The notes beneath the pieces were generated by a model, which was not told the origin of the DNA, ran no database searches, and saw only the letters and a list, made by a program, of their open reading frames with translations. A stretch of 35,779 nt of DNA, taken from positions 1 to 35,779 of the forward strand of contig JAPLKF010000092.1 in assembly GCA_026388215.1 (NCBI GenBank), written 5' to 3'. Of this stretch, positions 25,676-33,779 are shown in pieces (positions within the stretch are counted from its first letter, which is position 1; each line of letters begins with the position of its first letter). The position numbers and the translations under genes are program-made. The stretch is from Pseudomonadota bacterium. GTDB taxonomy: Bacteria; Desulfobacterota; Syntrophorhabdia; Syntrophorhabdales; Syntrophorhabdaceae.

Positions 25676-25762
25676 AAAAACAAGTATTATAAGGGATTAA
25701 ACAGAAAATCATTTAGATTTAGAGGGCTATATCGGAAATAATTTGAGTGCAAGGAGTTAGTT

Positions 25763-25837
25763 ATGGTGAAGAATGAGGTCGAGGTTTTTCGTAAAACAAT
25801 AATATTTAAACAGTGTCCAAAGATCAAAAACCGATGA
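25763..25837 (+). CDS. 24-codon leader ORF overlapping the cyclase start
   Basis: MVKNEVEVFRKTIIFKQCPK and four more residues, with a strong AAGGAG six bases before its ATG (25751-25756). Its TGA overlaps the in-frame ATG of the cyclase as ATGA at 25834-25837. The cyclase itself has no ribosome-binding site, so translation of this leader could deliver ribosomes to it. Alternatively the leader is the true N-terminus of the cyclase separated by a one-base indel. Homologues would decide. Confidence 0.45.
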   Translation: MVKNEVEVFRKTIIFKQCPKIKNR

Positions 25838-27792
25838 AAAAAGAGAAAGAATTCACTGAACATGATTATCGGGAAATCACTGGGTCTGAAGTTATTGGAA
25901 GTTGGCCGTTTCGTATCCGGGATTTTATCGTTCATTACCTGGAACTTTTATTTGTTTTGCTAATTGCATGCTTGGTAATAGCTGTTTTCTTTCTTTTTCC
26001 CTTCAAATTTGCATTCTTGAACCTTTTTTATCTCCCTGTACTCACAGCCGCATATTTTTTAGGAAAACGCTATGCTTTCCTGGCATCCATACACATTATC
26101 TTGCTTGTGGTTGTCTCGGCCTTTATTCGACCCGAATGGTTCACAGTAGGAGGAACCCAATTAAGCACCATGGTTATGATTTCTATCTGGGGGGGATTCC
26201 TTGTTATTACCAGTATAGGTATTGGTTCGCTTCAAGAGCGTCTTGCCAAGGGTTTTGCGGAAACCCGCCATCTTTACGAAGAATTAAAAAGAGGCCGCGT
26301 AGTAGAAGAGATGAAGGAAAAAGTTGAAAAAGCGCTCTACGCCACTATGGATCCTGTAGTAGCAAAGCTAGCCACCGAAGATAAATTAAGGTTTGAAAAA
26401 AGAGAAATCAGTATTATGTTCACTGATTTAACGGATTTTACCACATATTCAGATCAACATCCCGCCGATGTGGTTCTCGAGGAACTTAATTCATTCCTTG
26501 GCCAAATGGAACCAATTACAGAGATGTACAAAGGTCACATTGATAAGTACATGGGTGACGGGGTTATGCTTGAGTTTGGTGCCCCCATAGATTATGACCA
26601 GCATGCCCTCATGGCTGTTCTTGCTGGCTGGAAAATGCAAGAAAAGGTTAAAATCTTGAGCCTGCCCTGGCGATTACGGTGTGGCATTGCCACAGGAAAT
26701 GTGATTATAGGTATGTTTGGGGTACGTCGTAAGGCATATAGTGCCCTTGGTGACCGTGTAAATGTTGCCAAGCGTCTGGAAGAAATATGTGAACCTGGAA
26801 AGGTTTTTATTGACGAACCAACATACTTAGCGGTCGAGCCTTTTATAAACGTAAATAAACTCCGAAATAAAGGATATGGACGCCAGACAGATAAAGAATT
26901 GCTTGAACAAGTAAGTGTTCTTGAAGAGAGGTTAGCCCAGGATACTGAAAATCCTGAGATACTATACAAAATTGGTAAAACTTATTACGAACTACGAGAT
27001 GCTTCAGAAGCTATCCGATACTTTGAGCGTGCCTTAGCTTCGGACCCGGAATCGACTGAAATTAGACTCGCATATGCTGATGCAAACCTTAAGAAAGAAG
27101 AGTTTGAAAAAATCCAGCTTAAGGGAATATTGCAGAAGATTACTATTTACGAGGTCACGGGTATTAAAAACCGTTGGGATGACCCTTCAGTAATTCCACT
27201 ATCACTATCTTCAAAATACCGCCAACTTGAAGCTCTTAAGGACATCCCATCTGACTTAGTTCGCTCCGTTGAAGCCCTGGATGGTTCCATAGGTCATGGA
27301 CAGGTTGTAGGATTACTTTCATATGCAATAGCCAATCATATGAATTTGAATGAGGAGTTTAAAAAAACAATCTTACAGGCTGGATATCTTCAGGATCTTG
27401 GGAAGGAAGCTGTACCCCATCACATCTTAAATCGTTCTGCAAGCCTCACAGAACAAGAAGCAAAGTTAGTGGAAAAGTATGTTCTGGAAAGTGTGGCCAT
27501 TTTAAAACGTTTAGGATATGTGGAACCACAACTTCTTGAGATTGTGAAACACCATCACGAAACGTGGAATGGAAATGGTTACCCAGACGGGTTAAAGGGG
27601 GAAGATATTCCCGTCGGGGCACGTATTACATGTGTCGCCGAAGCATACAGCGCTATGACATCATGGCGTCCCTATCATGAACCTTGGGATTCTCGTATGG
27701 CCTTGAGTGAGCTCCGTAAGGCAGTGGAAAGAGGGGTTTATGACCCTCAGGTGGTTGAAGCCCTCATCGAGGTCCTTAAACCGGATTCTTAG
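25834..27792 (+). CDS. Membrane class III cyclase fused to TPR-like and degenerate HD-GYP domains
   Basis: 652 residues from the ATG at 25834; an in-frame GTG at 25813 adds seven. Three to four hydrophobic segments (about residues 30-140: LELLFVLLIACLVIAVFFLF, FLASIHIILLVVVSAF, MVMISIWGGFLVITSIGIG) anchor it in the inner membrane. The cyclase domain has D198 (IMFTDLTDFT), K238 and D242 (DKYMGDGVML), S303 at the second purine-contact position, and GDRVNVAKRL. A TPR-like pair follows (ILYKIGKTYYELRDASEAIR). The C-terminal HD-GYP domain keeps HHE and GYP (HHETWNGNGYPDGLKG), but the HD motif reads Q520-D521 and the usual D..DAM is EAYSAM. It may make a cyclic nucleotide and use the HD domain as a sensor rather than a c-di-GMP phosphodiesterase. 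Confidence 0.85.
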   Translation: MKKEKEFTEHDYREITGSEVIGSWPFRIRDFIVHYLELLFVLLIACLVIAVFFLFPFKFAFLNLFYLPVLTAAYFLGKRYAFLASIHIILLVVVSAFIRPEWFTVGGTQLSTMVMISIWGGFLVITSIGIGSLQERLAKGFAETRHLYEELKRGRVVEEMKEKVEKALYATMDPVVAKLATEDKLRFEKREISIMFTDLTDFTTYSDQHPADVVLEELNSFLGQMEPITEMYKGHIDKYMGDGVMLEFGAPIDYDQHALMAVLAGWKMQEKVKILSLPWRLRCGIATGNVIIGMFGVRRKAYSALGDRVNVAKRLEEICEPGKVFIDEPTYLAVEPFINVNKLRNKGYGRQTDKELLEQVSVLEERLAQDTENPEILYKIGKTYYELRDASEAIRYFERALASDPESTEIRLAYADANLKKEEFEKIQLKGILQKITIYEVTGIKNRWDDPSVIPLSLSSKYRQLEALKDIPSDLVRSVEALDGSIGHGQVVGLLSYAIANHMNLNEEFKKTILQAGYLQDLGKEAVPHHILNRSASLTEQEAKLVEKYVLESVAILKRLGYVEPQLLEIVKHHHETWNGNGYPDGLKGEDIPVGARITCVAEAYSAMTSWRPYHEPWDSRMALSELRKAVERGVYDPQVVEALIEVLKPDS

Positions 27793-27830
27793 GTTTCCTG
27801 TAAGTTTTATTACATAATTGAGCTTTATAA

Positions 27831-29342
27831 TTATCTATCTTCTCTTAAAAAAACAGCAAGTCTCGAACATATTCTTTCATAGAGATCGTCTACATATTGT
27901 GCTGGTGTGATATAGTGGTTGCACATCATGGAGAATACCATCATCTCTCCATCCTTTGTTGTTGCATAACCTGAAAGATTACGTATATGGTTCATTGAAC
28001 CAGTCTTTGCCCGGAGATTATTCTTACAGGGAGCTGCCTTCATTCTATTTTTTAAGGTTCCGTCAATACCAGCAATAGGAAGAGAATTATAATATAAATC
28101 GAAATATCTATGTCTTGCCATAAAACGGAGTAACTCAACTACCTTTTTTGGGGTTACAAGGTTATATCGAGAAAGTCCGGAGCCATCAACCATAAAAAAA
28201 TTATCCGTATTGATACCAATACCTTCTAAAAACTCCCTTATCGCTGAAATGGCGGTCTTTGAATCACCCTTACCCTTAAATTCCCTACCAATAGTAAGAA
28301 GGAGTTGTTCAGCATGGAGATTTTTACTCTTTTTGTTTATCACATATATAATTTCATCAAGCCTTGGGGATCGGTAAAAAGCTAACCTCTTTCTATTTTG
28401 AAAAGGGGGTTGTTCTTTACCTGCAATATACACCTTTCCCGTAAATGTTATCCCCTTTCTCATTAAAGTTTCTCCAAAAACAAAAGCACCATAATGTGCG
28501 GGATTTTTCACAGCAATGGACTTTCCGTATTCTTCACTATTTATTGGGAATATTCCTGATATCTCCAGGTTGTTTGTGTCGTATAACATTTTAAAACTAA
28601 CATCTGCTTCGGAACTCTGATTGCCTGTTATAACTTTATTGACTATGTTTATATATTTAGTTTGCGGCTCTGTCCGTACTTTTGCTGGTGCACCTATGGA
28701 ATCGCCATGGTAGATAAAGATATCTATAGAATTATCGTTGAAAGAAAAGGCATCTTTTCGAGCTGAGTACCAGAATATTTCATCGTCCCAGCTCCAGCCC
28801 TCACCCATAGGAATATCATCAAAATATGAATTATCAACCACTATGTTACCACGAATTTCTTTTATTCCGAGGTATGACAGGGTATCTGCCCAGTTCTCAA
28901 AAACTTTTATTGTGTTACCATCGTTAAAGTAACCCGAAATGGTTGGATCACCCCTTCCAATTATAATTAAATCACCTTTTAAAATACCGGATTCTATGTT
29001 TCCATTTGTAAGGAGTTCTGTTTCGTATGTAAAATTTGGAGATAGGTATATCAGGCCGGCTGCTGTTGTAAAAAGTTTTATGTTAGAGGCAGGAATGAAA
29101 AGTTTATTCTCATTATAATGATACATCACCTCACCTGTATCTAAAGATTCAATATGAATACCGAGATGGGCAGATGATAATTTTTCATCCTTTATAAGGC
29201 AATCTAACTCGGAACGGAGCCTTTCAACTGGCGTGAAGGATTCATGTTTTGGTTTGATCACACATCCAAGTAGCGAGCTTGAAAGAAAGGCAATAAATAT
29301 GAAAAAAATTAAATAAAGGTGGTTATGTTCTTTAGAGCCCAT
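27831..29342 (-). CDS. dacB: PBP4-type D-alanyl-D-alanine carboxypeptidase/endopeptidase, predicted lipoprotein
   Basis: 503 residues from the ATG at 29342. An upstream in-frame ATG at 29414 would bury the signal peptide and has no ribosome-binding site. The N-terminus MGSKEHNHLY, a hydrophobic core and the lipobox LLGC give a lipidated Cys at residue 27. Peptidase S13 motifs are complete: S86-x-x-K89 in FIPASNIKLFTTAA, the S-x-N motif in DGSGLSRYNLVTP, and KTG in RAKTGSMNHIRNLSGYA. It trims or cleaves peptidoglycan peptides in the periplasm. PBP4 is normally a soluble periplasmic enzyme, so lipid anchoring is a variation. It is convergent with the cyclase gene and divergent from the enoate-reductase-like gene. 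Confidence 0.93.
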   Translation of the reverse strand: MGSKEHNHLYLIFFIFIAFLSSSLLGCVIKPKHESFTPVERLRSELDCLIKDEKLSSAHLGIHIESLDTGEVMYHYNENKLFIPASNIKLFTTAAGLIYLSPNFTYETELLTNGNIESGILKGDLIIIGRGDPTISGYFNDGNTIKVFENWADTLSYLGIKEIRGNIVVDNSYFDDIPMGEGWSWDDEIFWYSARKDAFSFNDNSIDIFIYHGDSIGAPAKVRTEPQTKYINIVNKVITGNQSSEADVSFKMLYDTNNLEISGIFPINSEEYGKSIAVKNPAHYGAFVFGETLMRKGITFTGKVYIAGKEQPPFQNRKRLAFYRSPRLDEIIYVINKKSKNLHAEQLLLTIGREFKGKGDSKTAISAIREFLEGIGINTDNFFMVDGSGLSRYNLVTPKKVVELLRFMARHRYFDLYYNSLPIAGIDGTLKNRMKAAPCKNNLRAKTGSMNHIRNLSGYATTKDGEMMVFSMMCNHYITPAQYVDDLYERICSRLAVFLREDR

Positions 29343-29562
29343 ATCCTTTGATCCCTTAAACGCTTTAGTCAACTGGACAAAGTGATTATAACTTATCCAA
29401 TCACTGCTATACAAAGCAAATAAATGATTGAAAAATAATATAGCTGGATTGAATTATTTGCTTTTATTGTCCATGCTTATAATCAGAATAGTATGTCCTT
29501 GACTTCGCCTCTCGGCATGTGTTACCTACTTTTCGAAATAGTCGGGGATAAGGCAATAGTAA

Positions 29563-31533
29563 ATGGGAAAAGAACAATATAAAGAAAGTAATAAAGAAAG
29601 GTACCCCCACATTTTTTCTCCTGGTCAAATTGGTCCTCTTAAGGTGAAGAACCGGATCAAATACGCTGCTACTGAAACGAATTTTCCATTTGGTGATGGA
29701 TTTGTAAGTGATAGAGAGGTTGCATATATGGAAGCCCAGGCAAAGGGTGGTGCCGGGATTGTTACCACGCAAGGCGCTTATCCTGATACAAAAGGAGAGG
29801 GCAAGGGGTTCAAGGGAATGATGAGTATTGCAGAAGATCGTTTTATTCCTGGTCTCGCCCGTATCGCAGAGGCAATAAAACGTAATGGTGCCTTAGCGGC
29901 TTTACAGATTTTGCATTGTGGAAGAGAAGGCGGTGTAGAACTTGATTATTGTCTTATGCCATCAGTCGTGCCGCAGAGACTTTCATATTTCAAACCTCCA
30001 CGGGAGATAACCTCCTATCAGATAAAAGAATCTGTGCAGGACCATATCAGGGCTGCCCGTAGGGCTGTTGATGCTGGCTATGATATCATAGAAATATCAG
30101 GAATTGTAGGGTATCTCCTTTCAACATTCATATCCCGTTATACCAATAAACGCACTGACAAATACGGGGGAGACATCAGGAATAGATGCCGTCTTATGAT
30201 GGAAGTACTCCAGGGTGTAAAAGCAGAAGCAGGGGATTCGATACCTGTGGGTATACGACTCTGCGGTCTTGAATTACTCGATGATCGTGGAGGGAATACC
30301 GTGGAGGAAAGCCTGGAAAGTTTCCTTCTTGCTGAAGAGGCAGGAGCAGATTATGTGAGCGTGACGATAGGTTGGCATGAATCTTCTGTATCAGTTATTA
30401 CACGAGATGTTCCCATGGGACACTGGCTCTATGTTGCAGAAAGGGTAAAAAAAATTGTAAATATTCCGGTTATGATAGCATTTCGACAGTTTATACCCGA
30501 GATACCTGAGAAGGCAATAGGTGACGGCATCATCGATTTCTGGGAAGCGTGTCGTCCAATGATAGCAGACCCGGAACTTCCCTTGAAGATATCTAAAGGG
30601 AGGGAAGAAGAAATCATCCCGTGTATTGCTTGCAACCTTTGTTTTTCACGCCTCTATTATCATCAGCCCATCATGTGTTCTGTAAGGCCAACCCTCGGTC
30701 ATGAGAATGAAGCTGATTGGGGATACTACGGTTTTTCCCAGAGTAAAAGGAAAAAGAAAATAGTAGTCATAGGGGGTGGTCCTGCAGGACTTCAATGCGC
30801 CTCTGTTGCTGCAAAAAGAGGACATAAGGTAACTCTACTGGAGAAGAGAGAATTAGTGGGTGGAAGTATTCTCCTTGCTTCGAAGGTTGATGAGGGCGCA
30901 ATAGAACTTCTGCGCCCAATAAAAATGCTTGAAGGAGAATGCCTGCGTTCAGGCGTAGAGATTCGCTTAGGGATTCAATACACCCCTGAAGCTTTGGTTG
31001 AAGAGGGTACGGATGCAGTAGTTATAGCTACCGGTTCAATAGTTAAAACCTTTCCTTTAGTCACTTCACAAAATATTTTCACGCCAGAAGATATTATAGA
31101 TAAGGGGAAGAACCCTCCAAAGCGTACAGCAATTATTGGAGGAGAGGGTGTAGGGCTTGGGATTGCTGTATTTTTATCTCGCCAAGGAGAATACGATCTT
31201 GTTATTGTGGAAGAGGGTGGCAGACTCGGTCGTGACGTAAATCCATTTTACCTCTGGCAATACCTTAGGTTATTAAAGGAAAAAAAGGTTACCCTATTAA
31301 CACATTCCCGGGTTGTTGGAATTGAAGGAAAGATGCTGTGTATCAACAGGATGGCCGAGAAGGAGTTCATAGAAGTTGATGGGATAATCATTTCACAAAG
31401 AGAACCTGTAAAGGAATGGGATTTGGATTTAGGCCATGTGGCAAAGGAGGTTTATTTTATAGGCGATGCAAAAAGACCAAGGCGTCTACACAACGCGATA
31501 TATGATGGATATCGGCTGGGAATGGTGCTCTGA
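29563..31533 (+). CDS. Old-yellow-enzyme / 2,4-dienoyl-CoA-reductase-type FMN-FeS-FAD oxidoreductase
   Basis: 656 residues, full length for the enoate reductase / 2,4-dienoyl-CoA reductase / BaiCD group. Residues 15-340 form the FMN TIM barrel (IFSPGQIGPLKVKNRI, ALQILHCGREGG, DIIEISG, STFISRYTNKRTDKYGGDIR). C354, C357, C360 and C372 (CIACNLC, then 11 residues, C) bind [4Fe-4S]. From about residue 400 lie the FAD domain (VVIGGGPAGLQCASVAAKRG) and an NAD(P)-binding stretch (TAIIGGEGVGLGIAV). It reduces activated C=C bonds with NAD(P)H or ferredoxin as donor; the substrate is unknown. The ATG has AAGG nine bases upstream. The next gene, a ferredoxin, starts in its stop codon (TGATG). Confidence 0.92.
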   Translation: MGKEQYKESNKERYPHIFSPGQIGPLKVKNRIKYAATETNFPFGDGFVSDREVAYMEAQAKGGAGIVTTQGAYPDTKGEGKGFKGMMSIAEDRFIPGLARIAEAIKRNGALAALQILHCGREGGVELDYCLMPSVVPQRLSYFKPPREITSYQIKESVQDHIRAARRAVDAGYDIIEISGIVGYLLSTFISRYTNKRTDKYGGDIRNRCRLMMEVLQGVKAEAGDSIPVGIRLCGLELLDDRGGNTVEESLESFLLAEEAGADYVSVTIGWHESSVSVITRDVPMGHWLYVAERVKKIVNIPVMIAFRQFIPEIPEKAIGDGIIDFWEACRPMIADPELPLKISKGREEEIIPCIACNLCFSRLYYHQPIMCSVRPTLGHENEADWGYYGFSQSKRKKKIVVIGGGPAGLQCASVAAKRGHKVTLLEKRELVGGSILLASKVDEGAIELLRPIKMLEGECLRSGVEIRLGIQYTPEALVEEGTDAVVIATGSIVKTFPLVTSQNIFTPEDIIDKGKNPPKRTAIIGGEGVGLGIAVFLSRQGEYDLVIVEEGGRLGRDVNPFYLWQYLRLLKEKKVTLLTHSRVVGIEGKMLCINRMAEKEFIEVDGIIISQREPVKEWDLDLGHVAKEVYFIGDAKRPRRLHNAIYDGYRLGMVL

Positions 31534-31733
31534 TGATACCTGTTATCGATAAGGAGTCATGCACAGGATGTGGAAGTTGTATTGATATATGTCCCAATCA
31601 GGCAATCTATATGGAAGGTGAAAAAGCACAGATAGATGCTGAGTTTTGTGAAGAATGCGGTTTTTGTACATCTGAATGTCCTGTCGATTCTATAAAAATA
31701 ATGTTCCCAATTTTTTCCGGTTCAAACCCCTAA
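31533..31733 (+). CDS. 2[4Fe-4S] ferredoxin
   Basis: 66 residues with two complete cluster motifs: C10-x2-C13-x2-C16-x3-C20 (CTGCGSCIDICP) and C39-x2-C42-x2-C45-x3-C49 (CEECGFCTSECP). It is a small low-potential electron carrier. The start overlaps the stop of the enoate-reductase-like gene by one base, so the two are coupled, and this ferredoxin is the likely electron donor or acceptor of that enzyme. Confidence 0.95.
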   Translation: MIPVIDKESCTGCGSCIDICPNQAIYMEGEKAQIDAEFCEECGFCTSECPVDSIKIMFPIFSGSNP

Positions 31734-31923
31734 AACAAATAATCTTACAATGTATCTATTAAATTCATTTTAACGCTTTTTTTATTACTAATGCATATAA
31801 AACCATTTATTTCTCTATAAAATAACGGTTAAAATGAAAACAAAGGCTATATGAAATAGGGTAGTTCCTCTTTTATTGCAGATCCTTTAAAACCACTATT
31901 TTTAAAGTTTAAGATAGACATAT

Positions 31924-31992
31924 TTAGACATTTCAACATTTTTAATTATACAGTACATATTTATTTAAACAGTATAATTATTTAATGTCTAA
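31924..31992. promoter_or_regulatory. Inverted repeat TTAGACATT / AATGTCTAA flanking two palindromes
   Basis: TTAGACATT at 31924-31932 and its exact complement AATGTCTAA at 31984-31992 enclose two copies of the ACAGTATA-type palindrome. The same nonamer pair occurs again at 32151-32196. The word is not seen before the paralogous gene at 20841. Chance in AT-rich DNA cannot be fully excluded. Confidence 0.45.
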
Positions 31993-32137
31993 GTAAAAAA
32001 TAATATTGTCTATATATAATTTTACATATTCTCTTCAAATTTTTAATTTAATCTCTATTTTACAGTATATTTTAAAATATTTAAATTATTTTTAAACAGT
32101 TTAATTTTTTTCTTGACAAATGTATTTATACTGTATA
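31947..32137. promoter_or_regulatory. Five palindromes of the TATAC(A/T)GTATA type
   Basis: Copies: TATACAGTACA (31947-31957), TAAACAGTATA (31966-31976), TTTACAGTATA (32059-32069), TAAACAGTTTA (32093-32103, perfectly symmetric) and TATACTGTATA (32127-32137, perfectly symmetric and identical to 20644-20654). The last covers the -10 box of the promoter at 32113-32139. The 478-bp gap 31734-32211 has no coding signal otherwise. I infer repressor or activator sites shared with the first HTH-cyclase gene. Confidence 0.6.
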
Positions 32138-32139
32138 AA
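32113..32139 (+). promoter_or_regulatory. Promoter of the second HTH-cyclase gene
   Basis: TTGACA at 32113-32118, 15-bp spacer, TATAAA at 32134-32139, preceded by TTAATTTTTTTC. Sequence and spacing match the promoter of the paralogue at 20758-20784. A TATACTGTATA palindrome overlaps the -10 box. Confidence 0.55.
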
Positions 32140-32150
32140 AGATATATATG

Positions 32151-32196
32151 TTAGACATTATTAAAAAAATATTAGGGTTCATATTGAAATGTCTAA
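32151..32196 (+). promoter_or_regulatory. Leader hairpin or operator TTAGACATT - AATGTCTAA
   Basis: A perfect 9-bp inverted repeat (32151-32159 and 32188-32196) with a 28-base loop lies in the untranslated leader, ending 15 bp before the ATG at 32212. In RNA it could form a hairpin that limits ribosome access; in DNA it would be an operator. It is the second pair of this nonamer in the gap. Confidence 0.45.
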
Positions 32197-32211
32197 TTAT
32201 ACAGAGAAGCA

Positions 32212-33732
32212 ATGATAGATAGCAAAGAGCTTTTAAAAAAAACAAGTATATCCAGGGCAACTCTTAATAATTACATACGATTGGGTATTATTCCAAAACC
32301 AATAGTAAAAAAACCTGATAAGGAAAATAAGAAAATAAAAAAAATAGGGTACTTTTCTGAATCAGCACTAGAAGATATCAGAACCGTTAAACGTTTAAAA
32401 AAAGAAGGAAACTCCATTGATAATATAGCTAATATTTTCAGAAATACATTCAATAAAATGAAAGTTGCAGTAGAAGATGATTTGAAAGTTTCCCCTAAAG
32501 ATGAAGATAAAAAAATCACTGAAAAGATGGTTTCAAGAGAGGATGAAAAACTTACACTCACGATTGATAACATAGAAACCCCGGCCTACCTCATAAATTA
32601 CAAATTTGAAATAGAATGGATAAACCACGTAGCAGAAGAAGAGATATTTCAACAGACGGTAAGGCTCATCAAAGATGCAGAATCGAGAAACATCTTCAGA
32701 TTACTTTTTAATATGCTGTACACTGGCAACGTAAAAAATCTCGAAAGCATTGTTGACCTTCACATGACCTTTTTAAAATCGAAATTTTCAAGAGATGAGG
32801 TATTTAAACTATACTCAGGTATTTCGGAGAAAGAAATTAATTATTTTCAAGGGTCTTACGATAGAACCGATAGTATACCAAAAAAGGATTTAATAACTCA
32901 GACCCATATTGATATTGTGGAACAGGATGGAAATACGAGATCCTACAGACTTTACATCACGTTTTTTAGAGAAGGGTTGTTATTTTTCTACGAACCAAGC
33001 GATACGCTTTTAGAAGGGGTGATAGAATTTCTTAAAAACCGCAGTAAAGTGATTAATGAGTTGCTGCAGCGCCGTATGCCTGCCTTGATCGATTTCTGTG
33101 TACTTATGGCAGATTTACAGGATTCTGTCAGGATATGCGCTGAACTGCCACCGGAAGAGTATTTTGAGCTAATTAATCAGATGAGAAAAAACGTTGAAGA
33201 ATCTTTCAGAAACTATTATGGGATTTATGGAAAACATGCCGGTGACGGGTTAGTCTATTATTTCTTAAAAGACCGTGATTCGCATTATATTGTAAACTCG
33301 CTTAATTGTGCCATGGAATTAAAAAATAAGATGGAAAAACTTTCGGCTGAGTGGAAAGTACGCAAAAGATGGGACAATGAGCTCTACCTGAATATAGGCA
33401 TAAATGAAGGGCAGGAATATTTCAGTGCAATTCATGCTTCAAACAACATAGAATTTGCTGCCTCAGGAGACACCATTAATTATGCAAGCAGGCTATCTGA
33501 TCTTGCCTGTTATGGTTCAATTTTGACCACAAAGAATCTTATAAACAGAATGGCTAAAGAAGATCGCCAAAGGTTTATTTTTGGCATAAAGAGGAAGACA
33601 CTGGGTAGAGGAATATTTATCGAAAACATGTTTTCTAGGGTTGTAGATTTTATACATGTGGATGATCCGAGATGTGGAAAATTTATGGATATTGCAGCGT
33701 TACCTATTACCGAAATTATTGGCAGAGCGTGA
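32212..33732 (+). CDS. MerR-like HTH - PAS-like - class III nucleotide cyclase fusion (copy B)
   Basis: 506 residues, paralogous to the protein at 20841 along its whole length. The HTH (ISRATLNNYIRLGIIPKP), the PAS-like start (LTIDNIETPAYLINYKFEIE) and the cyclase core (DLQDSVRICAELPPEEYFEL) are nearly identical. Metal Asp D301 and D345 are 44 apart, K341 is in KHAGDG, and GDTINYASRL retains the catalytic Asn and Arg. The second purine-contact residue, Thr in copy A, is Ala here (A416 in EFAASGD), so substrate choice or activity may differ. The linker after the HTH is longer and more charged. The ribosome-binding site (AGAGAAG) is weak. The GAF-domain gene begins 47 bp downstream and is probably co-transcribed. 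Confidence 0.85.
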   Translation: MIDSKELLKKTSISRATLNNYIRLGIIPKPIVKKPDKENKKIKKIGYFSESALEDIRTVKRLKKEGNSIDNIANIFRNTFNKMKVAVEDDLKVSPKDEDKKITEKMVSREDEKLTLTIDNIETPAYLINYKFEIEWINHVAEEEIFQQTVRLIKDAESRNIFRLLFNMLYTGNVKNLESIVDLHMTFLKSKFSRDEVFKLYSGISEKEINYFQGSYDRTDSIPKKDLITQTHIDIVEQDGNTRSYRLYITFFREGLLFFYEPSDTLLEGVIEFLKNRSKVINELLQRRMPALIDFCVLMADLQDSVRICAELPPEEYFELINQMRKNVEESFRNYYGIYGKHAGDGLVYYFLKDRDSHYIVNSLNCAMELKNKMEKLSAEWKVRKRWDNELYLNIGINEGQEYFSAIHASNNIEFAASGDTINYASRLSDLACYGSILTTKNLINRMAKEDRQRFIFGIKRKTLGRGIFIENMFSRVVDFIHVDDPRCGKFMDIAALPITEIIGRA

Positions 33733-33779
33733 TAATACGAAATGTTGTGGATAGCCACAGTGATTAAGGTAAAAGAAGT

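Larger units (their letters stand above)
25332..25762. other. Divergent control region between the TPR gene and the membrane cyclase
   Basis: About 430 bp without a recognisable gene. It contains a promoter candidate on each strand (25416-25444 minus, 25647-25675 plus) and ends at a short leader frame (25763-25837). No palindrome of the TATACTGTATA type was seen here, so this cyclase appears to be controlled differently from the two HTH-cyclases. Confidence 0.45.

Noticed and set aside
29343-29414. Longer start for the PBP4-like protein
   Set aside because: It would place 24 polar residues before the signal peptide and lipobox. No ribosome-binding site is seen for the upstream ATG.
31700-31735. 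GGTTCAAACCCC resembling a tRNA T-arm
   Set aside because: The flanking bases do not pair into a T-stem or acceptor stem, and the stretch codes the C-terminus of the ferredoxin.
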